DNA from: Verrucomicrobiaceae bacterium
GTDB taxonomy: Bacteria; Verrucomicrobiota; Verrucomicrobiia; Verrucomicrobiales; Verrucomicrobiaceae
Direction: 5' to 3'
Assembly: GCA_027489965.1 (NCBI GenBank)
Contig: JAIXZA010000034.1
Coordinates: forward strand, 1 to 59,077
Length of the DNA: 59,077 bases
Within the stretch, counting starts at the first letter, position 1; each line of letters starts with the position of its first letter. A program made the position numbers and the translations under genes. Positions 1 to 8,038 of this stretch are shown here, in pieces. Under the pieces are notes generated by a model, which did no database searches, had not been told where the DNA came from, and saw only the letters and a program-made list of their open reading frames with translations.

Positions 1-1
1 G

Positions 2-1039
2 TGTCTGAGCGACACCCCAGAGCTACAAATCAAAGAGATGCTTGGCTGGAAGCCCCCTGCCCCACCTGAGCCAGCCAAAAAAGTCGCCAGTAAAGCCAGT
101 GCCAAAAAGCCCGCCAGCAAACCTGCCGCCAAACCAGCGCCTACCCCTGCCCCGGTCTGGTCACACTGGGCTGGCAATGGAGCCAATCGTGGCCTGCGCC
201 TCATCGCTTACACCCACCTCGGCCTTACCACGGATGCCGAATCACTTGCTAAAACGATCCTGCAATCGCGCAATGGTCGCGGCGAATGGGGAAACACCTT
301 TGCCAATGCCTGGACCCTCACTGGACTCGCCGCTTATGAGCGCAGCCTGAAAAAAACCTCAGAACCACTTGTCGCCAAAGTCCTCTGGGACGCTCAACAA
401 GCCGAGCTCACCGTGCCTGCGCATCCCGGCAGTGCCAAGATTTCCTTTGAGCTGAATGACAACCTCTCCACCGCCCCGCTGAAGATTGAACTTCCAGCTG
501 GCCGTGAGGCCTTCTCCCGTCTCGAAGCCCATAGCTTCCCTCAGGACCGCGAGTTCAAAGGCGAGAACAAAGGCTACGGCATCGAGCGTCAGTATGAGAA
601 GCTTCTCCCTGACGGTTCCACGGCTGAAGCCAACGATCTCCGTGTCGGTGACATGGTCGTCATCTCTCTCAACATTCAGATCAGTGGAGGTGACCGCTAC
701 CTCGCCATCAATGATCCGCTGCCCAGCGTGCTTGAGGCCATCAACCCTGAGTTTGGCACGCAAAACGAGCGCGCCGGCAATCAGCTCCCTGAAGGCATTG
801 AAGCCTGGTTCTGCGACCACCGCGAAATCCGTGCTGACCGCGCCCTCTTCTTCACTGACTACGCACCGCAGAAAGGCAAGTTCCAGCTCCGCTACCTGGC
901 CCGCGTCATTGCCGAGGGCGACACCATCGCCCCACCCGCCCGGATCGAAGCCATGTATCAGCCCGACAAATACGGTCTCACTCCTACCCAACACCTCCGT
1001 ACCCTGCCGAGTGGTGGTGGCCAAGTGGCCGGCAAGTAA
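2..1039 (+). CDS. Alpha-2-macroglobulin family protein, C-terminal part (5' truncated by window edge)
   Basis: The reading frame is already open at the left edge, so only the last 345 or so residues are visible. After an Ala/Lys/Pro-rich stretch comes a helical segment of the complement-like thioester region type (GNGANRGLRLIAYTHLGL, then an AWTLTGLAAYER helix), followed by beta-rich segments ending in the FTDYAPQKGKFQLRYLARV type seen at the C-terminus of bacterial alpha-2-macroglobulins. Known members sit in the periplasm or outer membrane and are thought to trap foreign proteases. The thioester motif itself would lie upstream of the window and cannot be checked. The PBP1C partner gene usual in proteobacteria is not seen on this side. 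The gene ends convergent to the pal-like gene. Confidence 0.8.
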   Translation, partial: CLSDTPELQIKEMLGWKPPAPPEPAKKVASKASAKKPASKPAAKPAPTPAPVWSHWAGNGANRGLRLIAYTHLGLTTDAESLAKTILQSRNGRGEWGNTFANAWTLTGLAAYERSLKKTSEPLVAKVLWDAQQAELTVPAHPGSAKISFELNDNLSTAPLKIELPAGREAFSRLEAHSFPQDREFKGENKGYGIERQYEKLLPDGSTAEANDLRVGDMVVISLNIQISGGDRYLAINDPLPSVLEAINPEFGTQNERAGNQLPEGIEAWFCDHREIRADRALFFTDYAPQKGKFQLRYLARVIAEGDTIAPPARIEAMYQPDKYGLTPTQHLRTLPSGGGQVAGK

Positions 1040-1068
1040 CATTGGCTTTCTAGCACGTGTTTGAATCG

Positions 1069-1091
1069 CATGGCGGTCAGTAGCCGCCATG
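1069..1091. terminator. Stem-loop between convergent genes
   Basis: A perfect 8-bp stem (CATGGCGG/CCGCCATG) with a 7-base loop lies in the 131-base gap between the alpha-2-macroglobulin stop and the pal-like stop. It could stop transcription from both sides. No T-run follows on either strand, so it is not a classical intrinsic terminator. Confidence 0.35.
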
Positions 1092-1170
1092 AAAGAAGCG
1101 TTCTGGACCGCTCAGGCGAGAGCAACAATCGTGTTTTGCCCCATCTGAGATGAGACAGCTACCAGCGCCA

Positions 1171-1638
1171 CTATTGGCGATAAACAACGACGACGTTAGC
1201 GCCGGGGGCGTTGGGAGCACTGTCGAAACCGAAGCCGACGGTTTGAAGACGGGCAGCTTCGACACCACTTTCGATGAGGTATTGGCGCGCGGCCTGGGCA
1301 CGGCGTTCAGAGAGGGCGCGGGCGAAGTCTTCAGGCAGGCCGGGAGGGGCATAGCCGGCGATGAGATAACGATCTTTCTTGGTAGCAGGATCTGCAGCTA
1401 AGGGCGCAAGCTGACGGCGGTGAACCCCCGTGAGATCGAAGCTGATGCCGGTAAACTCTAGCGCGGAACAGGCGGGTTTTAAAGCTCCAGCCAACGGACT
1501 GGTGAACCCATCCCGAGAACCAAGGGCATAGACCACCTCAGCCGCAGGTTCTGAATTGAGTCCGGGCAACTGGCTGCAACTGGACAAAAGCGACTGAGCA
1601 GCAATAAAGACGGAAAATGAGAGGAAAAAGCGGTTCAT
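1171..1638 (-). CDS. pal: Pal/OmpA-like lipoprotein
   Basis: A 155-residue protein with a signal peptide ending in a lipobox (LSSC, Cys21), so a predicted outer-membrane lipoprotein. The C-terminal half resembles the OmpA/Pal peptidoglycan-binding domain: an LSERRAQAARQYL helix followed by VEAARLQTVGFG. The conserved Arg of the LSxRRA motif is kept. It is the last gene of a Tol operon, and its ATG overlaps the tolB stop as ATGA, which indicates translational coupling. The domain is shorter and more divergent than in proteobacterial Pal, and the TDxxG loop is not obvious. The role as Pal is inferred from operon position plus the RRA helix. Confidence 0.75.
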   Translation of the reverse strand: MNRFFLSFSVFIAAQSLLSSCSQLPGLNSEPAAEVVYALGSRDGFTSPLAGALKPACSALEFTGISFDLTGVHRRQLAPLAADPATKKDRYLIAGYAPPGLPEDFARALSERRAQAARQYLIESGVEAARLQTVGFGFDSAPNAPGANVVVVYRQ

Positions 1639-2837
1639 TTCATCCAGCGCGGTTCAGTGATCTGGCCATGGCCGCTGAGTATGGCGCGGCGTTGACCAGT
1701 TGAGAGATGATGCAAATACAGAGTTCCGCTTTGGCTGTAGCAGAGGTATTGACCATCGGGGCTCCATGAAGGGTGACTTGCTCCGCCTTTTTGAATGACT
1801 CGGGAGGAGCCTCTAGGCCAACTTTTCACAACAACAGCTAACTCGCCACTAACACGTGCGGTGAAGGCAACACTGTCGGCATTGGGGGAAAACTCAGGAT
1901 CGGCGCAAAAGGAGTAACCAGTGCGCCAACGGATCAGCTTGGCCTCGGCTTCATTAGACTTTGGCACCTCGGTGACATAGAGACGAGGACCGTCTCCGCG
2001 ATCATCGGCAAAGATGACCTGCTGACCATCGGGATGCCAAGCGGGACTTGATGGGGCACCCGTGCTGTCGCTGATGCAGGCGGCGCTGTTGGCGTTCAAA
2101 TCGGTGACGAAGATCTCGGGATTACCGAGAAAACTCATGACGACGGCGAGTCTCTCACCATCTGGGGCAAAAGAGGCTCCAAAGCTACTGCCGGGGGTAT
2201 CCGTAACAGTGCGTTCCCAGCCCTGACCGAGATCAAGCACTTGGACAACGGGGAAGCCGTTGGCGTAACTGGTGTAGGCGATGGTGGTGCCGTCCATGCT
2301 TAGCGTTGGGGACACACAACCATGACCATGATGCGTGACTTGTTGAAGGTCCTGCCCATTGGAGTCACAGAGATAGATCTGCTTTGTTCCGGTTTTATCG
2401 CTGACAAAAACGATATGACTGGTGGCAAGACCAGGTTTTCCAGTCACCGCAAAGATGAGGTCATCGGCAAAGGCTTTGAGGTTTTCATCCAATCCCGGAG
2501 CTGCATAAGTGCGGTCAAGCATCTCCTTCCCAGTGCGATCCACGAGCCTTCCGTTCACACGCCCCCCGACGGAATTGGCGGTCACAGTAAAGTCAGGATC
2601 GACATTGGTCAGCCTAAATTGGCGGGTAGAGTTAAGCTCCTTCACCAGCGAGTGCCGTGCGCTTTCGCCAGTGCCACCGGTAAATGCTCCGAGGGTTAGA
2701 CTTGGAATGGGCTTCAATGCCGACTGTGCATCTTTGCCTTTCCAAAATTTCAGCCAAGCAGGAAGAGTGGCCGCTGAGGCCGGCAAAAAAGCGACGCTGA
2801 AGCAGAGAAGCAGGAAAATGAGGCGAAGGGTGGACAT
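1635..2837 (-). CDS. tolB: Tol-Pal system beta-propeller protein TolB
   Basis: A 400-residue periplasmic protein with a signal peptide (about residues 1-23), an N-terminal alpha/beta domain (about 35-130) and a C-terminal propeller. At least five TolB/WD40-like repeats are readable: TLSMDGTTIAYTS, SFAPDGERLAVV, WHPDGQQVIFADD, FSPNADSVAFTA and SWSPDGQYLCYS. TolB links Pal to TolA during outer-membrane constriction at division. The start codon follows the tolA stop directly (TAGATG) and the stop overlaps the pal start (ATGA). Length and order are normal for the family. Confidence 0.92.
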   Translation of the reverse strand: MSTLRLIFLLLCFSVAFLPASAATLPAWLKFWKGKDAQSALKPIPSLTLGAFTGGTGESARHSLVKELNSTRQFRLTNVDPDFTVTANSVGGRVNGRLVDRTGKEMLDRTYAAPGLDENLKAFADDLIFAVTGKPGLATSHIVFVSDKTGTKQIYLCDSNGQDLQQVTHHGHGCVSPTLSMDGTTIAYTSYANGFPVVQVLDLGQGWERTVTDTPGSSFGASFAPDGERLAVVMSFLGNPEIFVTDLNANSAACISDSTGAPSSPAWHPDGQQVIFADDRGDGPRLYVTEVPKSNEAEAKLIRWRTGYSFCADPEFSPNADSVAFTARVSGELAVVVKSWPRGSSRVIQKGGASHPSWSPDGQYLCYSQSGTLYLHHLSTGQRRAILSGHGQITEPRWMK

Positions 2838-3938
2838 CTATTCGATCTGAAAATTAACACGCAACTCATAGCGCTCTTTGGGAAAATTCGAAGGAAGAGT
2901 CACGGGGATTTTTTTGAGCCGATCTGCAGCCCGTCGAATGGAGGCGTTCAGAAGACTGGAACCAGAAGCCGTTTTTATAGAAGCATCGGCGATCGTGCCA
3001 TCGCGTAATATGACTATTTCCATGATGGCACGGCGTTGTGAAGGCGGCACAGCTTGGGCCGAGGGAGCGGTCCATTCTTTGAGGATGGCCTGCTGCAGAG
3101 CTTTTTCCACATCACCCATATCGGCACCTCCTGCTTCCGCAACCTCAGCACGTTCGTTGGCATTGATGTTGGCGATGTCCAAAAGAGTGAGGTAACGCTT
3201 ATTTTCTCTCGGCTTCGCAGATGCCTTACCTGGAGGCAAAATGGCTGAGAGGGTGATGTATTTATTTGCCTCTTTTTGATCCCCCTGAATCATCGGACCT
3301 GTGGTCACGGGTGATGATGGGTTTTCAATAACGGCAGGAGGTGGAACGGGAGCTGCCGGAATAGCAGGTGGCGCAGATGACACAGCCTTGGACGGAGTTG
3401 CTAAATCAGGCATGACATTTACCCCAGGAGCCACTAAGGGCGCAGCTGAATTGATCGTCAGCATGGCTTGGAGCCCGACTAAACCAGAACTTGAGGATTG
3501 AGGCAAAAGACCACGATTCGCCTGCAAGACATCCGCCAGAGATTTTTCTGGTAACCTCAAGGGAGCTGGAATAGCTGCCCCTAGGGCCGGAGTCGGTTTA
3601 AGTTCCTGGCGCTCAGTCACAGCCGGAGGTGCAGCAACTGAAGGAACTGGAACTGAAGGCATGACAGTCGCTGTCTTAGGCACTGCCAACTCTGCAATCT
3701 TTAGAGGTTTCGGCGCTGGCCTAAATGCAGCCGAATCGACATCGACCTTTTTATCGAAAAGGAAATCCGCTGGGGCGCACCAGACGAGTTTTGAAGCAGT
3801 CTTAGCGGCAGCTTTCTGATGAACCTCTGGAAGGATCTTTAGAAAGATGAATCCTACCAAGAGATGAAGCAGTCCAACCCCCACCAGCGCTGCGGCCAAA
3901 GGCTCCAGAGATTGGCGGATGCGGGCACTGGCAGACAT
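2838..3938 (-). CDS. TolA/TonB-like energy-transducing protein
   Basis: A 366-residue inner-membrane protein: one N-terminal membrane anchor (about residues 15-36), a long Pro/Ala-rich linker (about 80-270) expected to span the periplasm, and a C-terminal TonB_C/TolA-like domain (about 285-366) with MEIVILRDGTIADASIKTASG, LNASIRRAADRLKKIP and ELRVNFQIE. Its place between tolR and tolB indicates the TolA role, although the C-terminal domain reads more like TonB. This TonB-type TolA is common outside proteobacteria. The gap to tolR is 3 bases and the junction with tolB has none. Confidence 0.85.
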   Translation of the reverse strand: MSASARIRQSLEPLAAALVGVGLLHLLVGFIFLKILPEVHQKAAAKTASKLVWCAPADFLFDKKVDVDSAAFRPAPKPLKIAELAVPKTATVMPSVPVPSVAAPPAVTERQELKPTPALGAAIPAPLRLPEKSLADVLQANRGLLPQSSSSGLVGLQAMLTINSAAPLVAPGVNVMPDLATPSKAVSSAPPAIPAAPVPPPAVIENPSSPVTTGPMIQGDQKEANKYITLSAILPPGKASAKPRENKRYLTLLDIANINANERAEVAEAGGADMGDVEKALQQAILKEWTAPSAQAVPPSQRRAIMEIVILRDGTIADASIKTASGSSLLNASIRRAADRLKKIPVTLPSNFPKERYELRVNFQIE

Positions 3939-3941
3939 GCG

Positions 3942-4355
3942 TTAGGATTTGGAAGAAGTCCCCACCAGAACGGCGGTCCGCTTGACGCCAGCGGTATGGA
4001 GAGCTTGCATGATTTCCAGTAACCGAGGAGCTGACAAAGTGGGCGGCACTCGCGTCACGACACCGAGTAGCGGATCAGCTATCATGCGCTGCTTGAGATC
4101 AGCGATCAGGACATTGGCTTCGATCCCTTGACCATCAAGATTTAAACTGAGGTCCTCACTGACGATGAGCTCGATGCTTCTACCTGGAGGCGTCGAATCT
4201 GACAATTCAGCCAGAGCAGCATCTTCAGGACCTCCCTGCAAAATCGGGACAAGAACGACAACTGTCAAAAGCAGCAGCAGCATAAGGTCGAGCAGAGGCG
4301 TGACTTGAATGTCACTGACCATGCGCGGCAAATGCTGATTGGAGAGACGCTTCAT
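3942..4355 (-). CDS. tolR: Biopolymer transporter ExbD/TolR family protein
   Basis: A 137-residue protein with the ExbD/TolR layout: a short cytoplasmic N-terminus, one membrane helix (about 18-39) carrying the conserved Asp in VTPLLDLMLLLLL, and a periplasmic domain. The Asp is the proton-pathway residue in this family. The start ATG overlaps the tolQ stop as ATGA. With tolQ it forms the proton-driven motor of the Tol complex. Confidence 0.9.
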   Translation of the reverse strand: MKRLSNQHLPRMVSDIQVTPLLDLMLLLLLTVVVLVPILQGGPEDAALAELSDSTPPGRSIELIVSEDLSLNLDGQGIEANVLIADLKQRMIADPLLGVVTRVPPTLSAPRLLEIMQALHTAGVKRTAVLVGTSSKS

Positions 4356-5176
4356 GCTCGAGGTGAGATACGGCCAGAAGTAGTCGTCACCGCACTGGGC
4401 ACAGGCATTGCAGGTGCGCCCATGGTACCTAGACTTGGCAGACTTTCAGCGGCTTTTCGATGATCCACAAATTGGCGTTCAAAAATGCCGCTGAGTTCCG
4501 AAGCAAAGTTGTCCATCCGGACGATGATCATGCGGATGCGATTCACGAGAACATTGTAACCGATGAGGCTGGGCAAGACCACGAGTAAGGCGGCAATGGT
4601 GGTGACAAGTGCGGCACTCACTCCAGGGGCCAGAGTGGATTTATCCCGCACGCCCAAGGCAGCAAAGACATCCAACAAACCAACCACCGTCCCCAAGATC
4701 CCCAGCAGGGGCGCAGCGCTGATGATTGTGGCGACAAAACTCAAGCGAGACTCAAGCTTCACCGAAGCGGTACCAATAGCACGTTCCATGGCATTTTGCA
4801 CGGTGCTCATCTGACTAGGCGTGATGCGACCAGCCCCCTGCAAGCGAACGGAAAAATTACGACCAGGCTCCTCATCCCCCACCAAATGAAAAGCCATATC
4901 ACGAGCAGCTGAGTGATAAACAAAGTAGAGGGGCGACATTTCAGTCTGATCCTTGGTCAAGTATAAAGCCAGAGGATGAGGCGAATCATGAAAAAGATCC
5001 ATGAAACGGCGGTTAGCCTGCTCGGTATGACGCAACAGAAACCACTTCATGAGAAGAATGGCTAAGCTGACCGTCGAAAGTAATCCGAGAACAACAATCA
5101 CACCCCAAGCGAATGGAGTGAGATGATCGACGCCGAATTGCAGACCGGAGATAACTAACAGAAAGGGGGCAGACAT
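4352..5176 (-). CDS. tolQ: MotA/TolQ/ExbB proton channel family protein
   Basis: A 274-residue inner-membrane protein with three predicted membrane segments at about residues 24-48, 148-175 and 190-212. The second (SAAPLLGILGTVVGLLDVF) carries the ExbB/TolQ signature PLLGILGTVxG. It is the first gene of the five-gene Tol operon. A GTG codon lies directly before the chosen ATG, and either could start translation. TolQ supplies proton motive force to TolA together with TolR. A cytoplasmic Ala/Pro-rich tail follows the last helix. Confidence 0.92.
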   Translation of the reverse strand: MSAPFLLVISGLQFGVDHLTPFAWGVIVVLGLLSTVSLAILLMKWFLLRHTEQANRRFMDLFHDSPHPLALYLTKDQTEMSPLYFVYHSAARDMAFHLVGDEEPGRNFSVRLQGAGRITPSQMSTVQNAMERAIGTASVKLESRLSFVATIISAAPLLGILGTVVGLLDVFAALGVRDKSTLAPGVSAALVTTIAALLVVLPSLIGYNVLVNRIRMIIVRMDNFASELSGIFERQFVDHRKAAESLPSLGTMGAPAMPVPSAVTTTSGRISPRA

Positions 5177-5514
5177 CACAATGAAACTTAAGCGGTAGTT
5201 AATCGACCTTGATTGTCTGGCGTCAACCTTGGATTGCCTAACTCATTGTAAATCTGCTTCTGCCGACAAGACTCTAACCCAACCTATTCATGAAAGCCGT
5301 CACGAGACGCCGCGAAAGCTCACAGTGGCAGCCGTTGCCAAGCGAAGACAGACAGCAAAGCACAGGCTGCCCGAAGGGTGCCGCAGGCATCGATGCGGCT
5401 GCCGTTTTGACAGACGGATTGCATCGGTCGATACTCGACGGCTTTCAAAACAAGCCCAACGCCGCAAAAAGAGGCTAGCAGCAAGTCGCAGTAGAGTTTA
5501 GTGAATAGATCAGG
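5177..5514. other. 338-base intergenic region upstream of the tol operon, rich in inverted repeats
   Basis: No convincing gene lies here; two short overlapping open frames on the plus strand show no recognisable protein. The right part, next to the TIGR03790 stop, holds the structured element listed separately at 5291-5447. Between that and tolQ, read on the minus strand, a TTGACG lies 18 bases from a weak TTAACT (3 of 6 matches), so a tol promoter here is possible but not convincing. Confidence 0.6.
5291..5447. ncRNA. Candidate structured RNA or foldable element
   Basis: A perfect 11-bp inverted repeat (TGAAAGCCGTC at 5291-5301, GACGGCTTTCA at 5437-5447) encloses 135 bases. It extends by three more pairs past a 2-base bulge. 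Inside are three further hairpins: TGGCA/TGCCA (5326-5340), CTGC/GCAG with an inner CC-GAA-GG (5367-5386), and CGATGC/GCATCG (5391-5426) with nested CCGT/ACGG. One long closing stem with inner hairpins is what a small RNA of about 160 nt, or a large attenuator, would look like. It matches no RNA family I recognise (not RNase P RNA, tmRNA or SRP RNA). Strand and function are unknown, and a DNA repeat element is an alternative. Confidence 0.4.
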
Positions 5515-7113
5515 CTAGATCTTCTTGATTAGCGTTTGTGCTGCCACAGCCGCGGGCACTTTCATCAAAGCTGGGTCGTCAATAATCTGATGTAGGATTT
5601 GGGTAGCACGGTCTTTTTTGCCTTCACGCAGATAGAGCTCCGCTAAGTAGAGTAAAGCACGCACCTTATCCGCAGCTAGGACATAGAGAGACTCTGCATG
5701 CTCTAGCAGCTCAATGGCTTCTAGATTCTTTCCTTCACTGGCTGAAAGCATGGCTGTTAGCTCAAGAAGGTGCGGTTTGCTGCGGCTCTCAGCCATCTCG
5801 GCGAGTGTCTTTTTTAATTCACGACTGTCTGTGCCAGGAAAACGCCGAGTGGTGCCTTGATACAAAGCATAATCCCGCGCCCGGCCTTCCCCCATGGATG
5901 AACCCGGTCTCTTGGCATAAGGGCGGTAGAGCGGATCACCGCAGACGACATTCATCCATGACAGCACGGGTGTAGCGTTCCAAGAGGCTTCCACAAGAGT
6001 GTAGCCTTCCAGTAGTCGCTTGTTTAAGACGTCAAAATGCACTGTGAGACTCAAGTAAGGCTCAAAGACATTACCCAAAGCCGCAGCCGCGCCCTGGCGC
6101 AAAAGAGGCCCGACCCAGTGCTGGTCTGGGGCGCGAATCGCGGCACCACTGAAACTGTGCAGATGACAAGCGATGGCCCCAGGCATGAAGCGAAATGAGG
6201 GACTAGCCACAGCACCACTCACAGTCGATGCATACCAACCAAAATAGAGTGCAGTGTCAGGCAAGGGCCAGTGATCGGCAATTAAAGGCTCGTCCTTATC
6301 GATAAAAACGGGAATACCCTGCTCGCGAAAAAGAATGGCGCTACGCGTCAGCCAGTCTTCACCTTCCTGATAGGCTCCTGTTTTTTGAGCCATGTCAATG
6401 ACCGCACGACCACGCAGTCCTAGCTTCTCAGTGCTGATGGCATCATCGATCATTCGCTTCACTGTATCCGCGTCTGGGGCATCCAAACGACCTACCAACA
6501 TCAATCCAGGCGTGCCCTGATACATCTGAAAACGCATGCCCTGATCAAAGTAAGGATTCCGCAAAGCTCCTGCCAAAGTCTGCCGAGCTAGGCCGAGCAG
6601 ACAAAGTTCGCTGTCCACGCTGGCCTCATCCTCTTTGGCGTTTTGCGGATTTTGAGCATCTCGTCGAATTTGGAATGGAATCCCCCGCATCAAAGCAATC
6701 ACCCGCACGCTGGACTCCTCCACCACCATGGCAGGAAAGTCTTTTCCAGTTTGCTGATCCTTCACCTCTTTCTGAGTCAATTTCCACCACCCGCGACGGA
6801 CAAAGGTTTCAAAGAGCGGCTTGCGGATCATTTGATCGTATTGCTGCCGAGACATCGAATCATCAATTGGGCAGTCCAGCCCGATCAAATGGTCCGCAGG
6901 GATGCCACGCTTTTCCGCATAGTACTGCGCTAACTCAAGCGACTGAGCATAGTCAGGATTATAAATGACCACCGTCTCACCTGACAGGTCCAGAGCTGGC
7001 ACCTCAACTTCCTGAGAAGCACCTGAGATCAAACCACTCATAAAACAAACCAGTCCCAGCAGCAGCTGAGTCGTCATTGTAGAAAGGTTCGTTTTTTGAA
7101 GCTTCAATCCCAT
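5515..7113 (-). CDS. TIGR03790 family protein (function unknown)
   Basis: A 532-residue exported protein. The N-terminus has two lysines before a hydrophobic stretch, which favours the first ATG over the ATG at 7077. The body (ETVVIYNPDYAQSLELAQYYAEKRGIP, then VIALMRGIPFQIR, MLVGRLDAPD and GAVASPSF) matches the uncharacterised TIGR03790 family of Verrucomicrobiota, Acidobacteriota and Planctomycetota, whose core resembles a caspase/gingipain-like alpha-beta fold; I see no sure catalytic His-Cys pair. The C-terminal 110 or so residues look like TPR helices. The start overlaps the MBL-hydrolase stop by 10 bases, so the two genes are co-transcribed. Function is unknown. Confidence 0.75.
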   Translation of the reverse strand: MGLKLQKTNLSTMTTQLLLGLVCFMSGLISGASQEVEVPALDLSGETVVIYNPDYAQSLELAQYYAEKRGIPADHLIGLDCPIDDSMSRQQYDQMIRKPLFETFVRRGWWKLTQKEVKDQQTGKDFPAMVVEESSVRVIALMRGIPFQIRRDAQNPQNAKEDEASVDSELCLLGLARQTLAGALRNPYFDQGMRFQMYQGTPGLMLVGRLDAPDADTVKRMIDDAISTEKLGLRGRAVIDMAQKTGAYQEGEDWLTRSAILFREQGIPVFIDKDEPLIADHWPLPDTALYFGWYASTVSGAVASPSFRFMPGAIACHLHSFSGAAIRAPDQHWVGPLLRQGAAAALGNVFEPYLSLTVHFDVLNKRLLEGYTLVEASWNATPVLSWMNVVCGDPLYRPYAKRPGSSMGEGRARDYALYQGTTRRFPGTDSRELKKTLAEMAESRSKPHLLELTAMLSASEGKNLEAIELLEHAESLYVLAADKVRALLYLAELYLREGKKDRATQILHQIIDDPALMKVPAAVAAQTLIKKI

Positions 7114-7904
7114 GTCAGTTCCAATCCATCGTAAGCGATCTTCACCCCATTTGGCAACAAGGGCTCATCTCGGGCATGACTAATCTCACATTGAATGTGG
7201 GTAAAGAAAGTGCGCCGAGGCTTGATCAAGGCCTGCACGGCCAGAGCCTCTGTAAAATTCATGTGAGTGGGATGCTCCGAATGACGCAAGGCATCCATGA
7301 TCAATGTATCCACTCCGACCAATGCCTGGATTGATTCAGGATGGATGATCTTAACATCGGGAATATAAGCGCAGAGCTTCCGACCATGGCGCGTGAAGAG
7401 ATAGCCGATGCACTCCACCTTGCCATGCTGAACCGGAAGAGGCGTCACCAAGGTATCTCCCAACAGGAAGGGCCCCACAATGGGCCGTGGATCAGGCTTC
7501 AAGTAACCACGATAGCGGTTCTGACCATTAAAAGCATAATCAAACATGCGCGCCAAAACTTCCAAACAAGACGGCAATGCATAGACTGGCATGGTGACCT
7601 CTGCGGGAATCGTGAAGCGGCGCAGTTCATCAAAGCCCGTCACATGATCCATGTGCGGATGCGTGAACAAAGCCGCATCCAGATGACGAATGCCCGCGCG
7701 CAGGCACTGAGTGCGGAAATCAGGCCCAGTATCAACGACCCAACTCAGCTCAGGCGTGCGGATCCAAACGCTGGAACGCAAGCGATTATCCCTCGGGTCC
7801 TTGCTGCGACAAACCTCGCAGTCACAGCCAATCATTGGGATGCCGACAGAAGTGCCGGAACCAAGAAAGGTCAGAGTGAAATCAGGTGAGGAAGAGTGAG
7901 ACAC
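7104..7904 (-). CDS. PhnP-like MBL-fold metallohydrolase
   Basis: A 266-residue cytoplasmic protein starting with GTG. It opens with LTFLGSGTSVGIP, continues with a Cys cluster (GCDCEVC, residues 27-32) typical of the PhnP/COG1235 branch, and has the metal-binding motif THPHMDH (His82, His84, Asp86, His87). Relatives are phosphodiesterases such as PhnP (cyclic phosphate diesters) or uncharacterised hydrolases. No phosphonate genes are nearby, so the substrate is unknown. It is the first gene of a two-gene unit with the TIGR03790 gene and is divergent from tcdA. Confidence 0.82.
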   Translation of the reverse strand: MSHSSSPDFTLTFLGSGTSVGIPMIGCDCEVCRSKDPRDNRLRSSVWIRTPELSWVVDTGPDFRTQCLRAGIRHLDAALFTHPHMDHVTGFDELRRFTIPAEVTMPVYALPSCLEVLARMFDYAFNGQNRYRGYLKPDPRPIVGPFLLGDTLVTPLPVQHGKVECIGYLFTRHGRKLCAYIPDVKIIHPESIQALVGVDTLIMDALRHSEHPTHMNFTEALAVQALIKPRRTFFTHIQCEISHARDEPLLPNGVKIAYDGLELTWD

Positions 7905-7925
7905 AAGTCAGGAAAGAGTAGATTG

Positions 7926-8008
7926 CAGTCGTTAGCGATGGTTGGCAATAGTTTCCCAGCCCAAGGGGAAGTTTACAGTTGTTAACGATGGTTTACGATT
8001 GCTTCCCA
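7926..8008. repeat. Imperfect 33-bp direct repeat in the mbl-tcdA divergent region
   Basis: Two copies, 7926-7958 and 7976-8008, start exactly 50 bases apart and match at 25 of 33 positions. Both contain CAGT.GTTA.CGATGGTT and end in TTCCCA. They fill most of the gap between divergent genes, so they could be regulator binding sites or a degenerate tandem duplication. Confidence 0.55.
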
Positions 8009-8038
8009 ATTACCCCGAACCGGCCCCCCAACCAACCC

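Noticed and set aside
5229..5501. 90- and 62-codon plus-strand frames in the tol upstream gap
   Set aside because: They overlap each other in different frames, are Arg/Lys-rich, and coincide with the inverted-repeat element.
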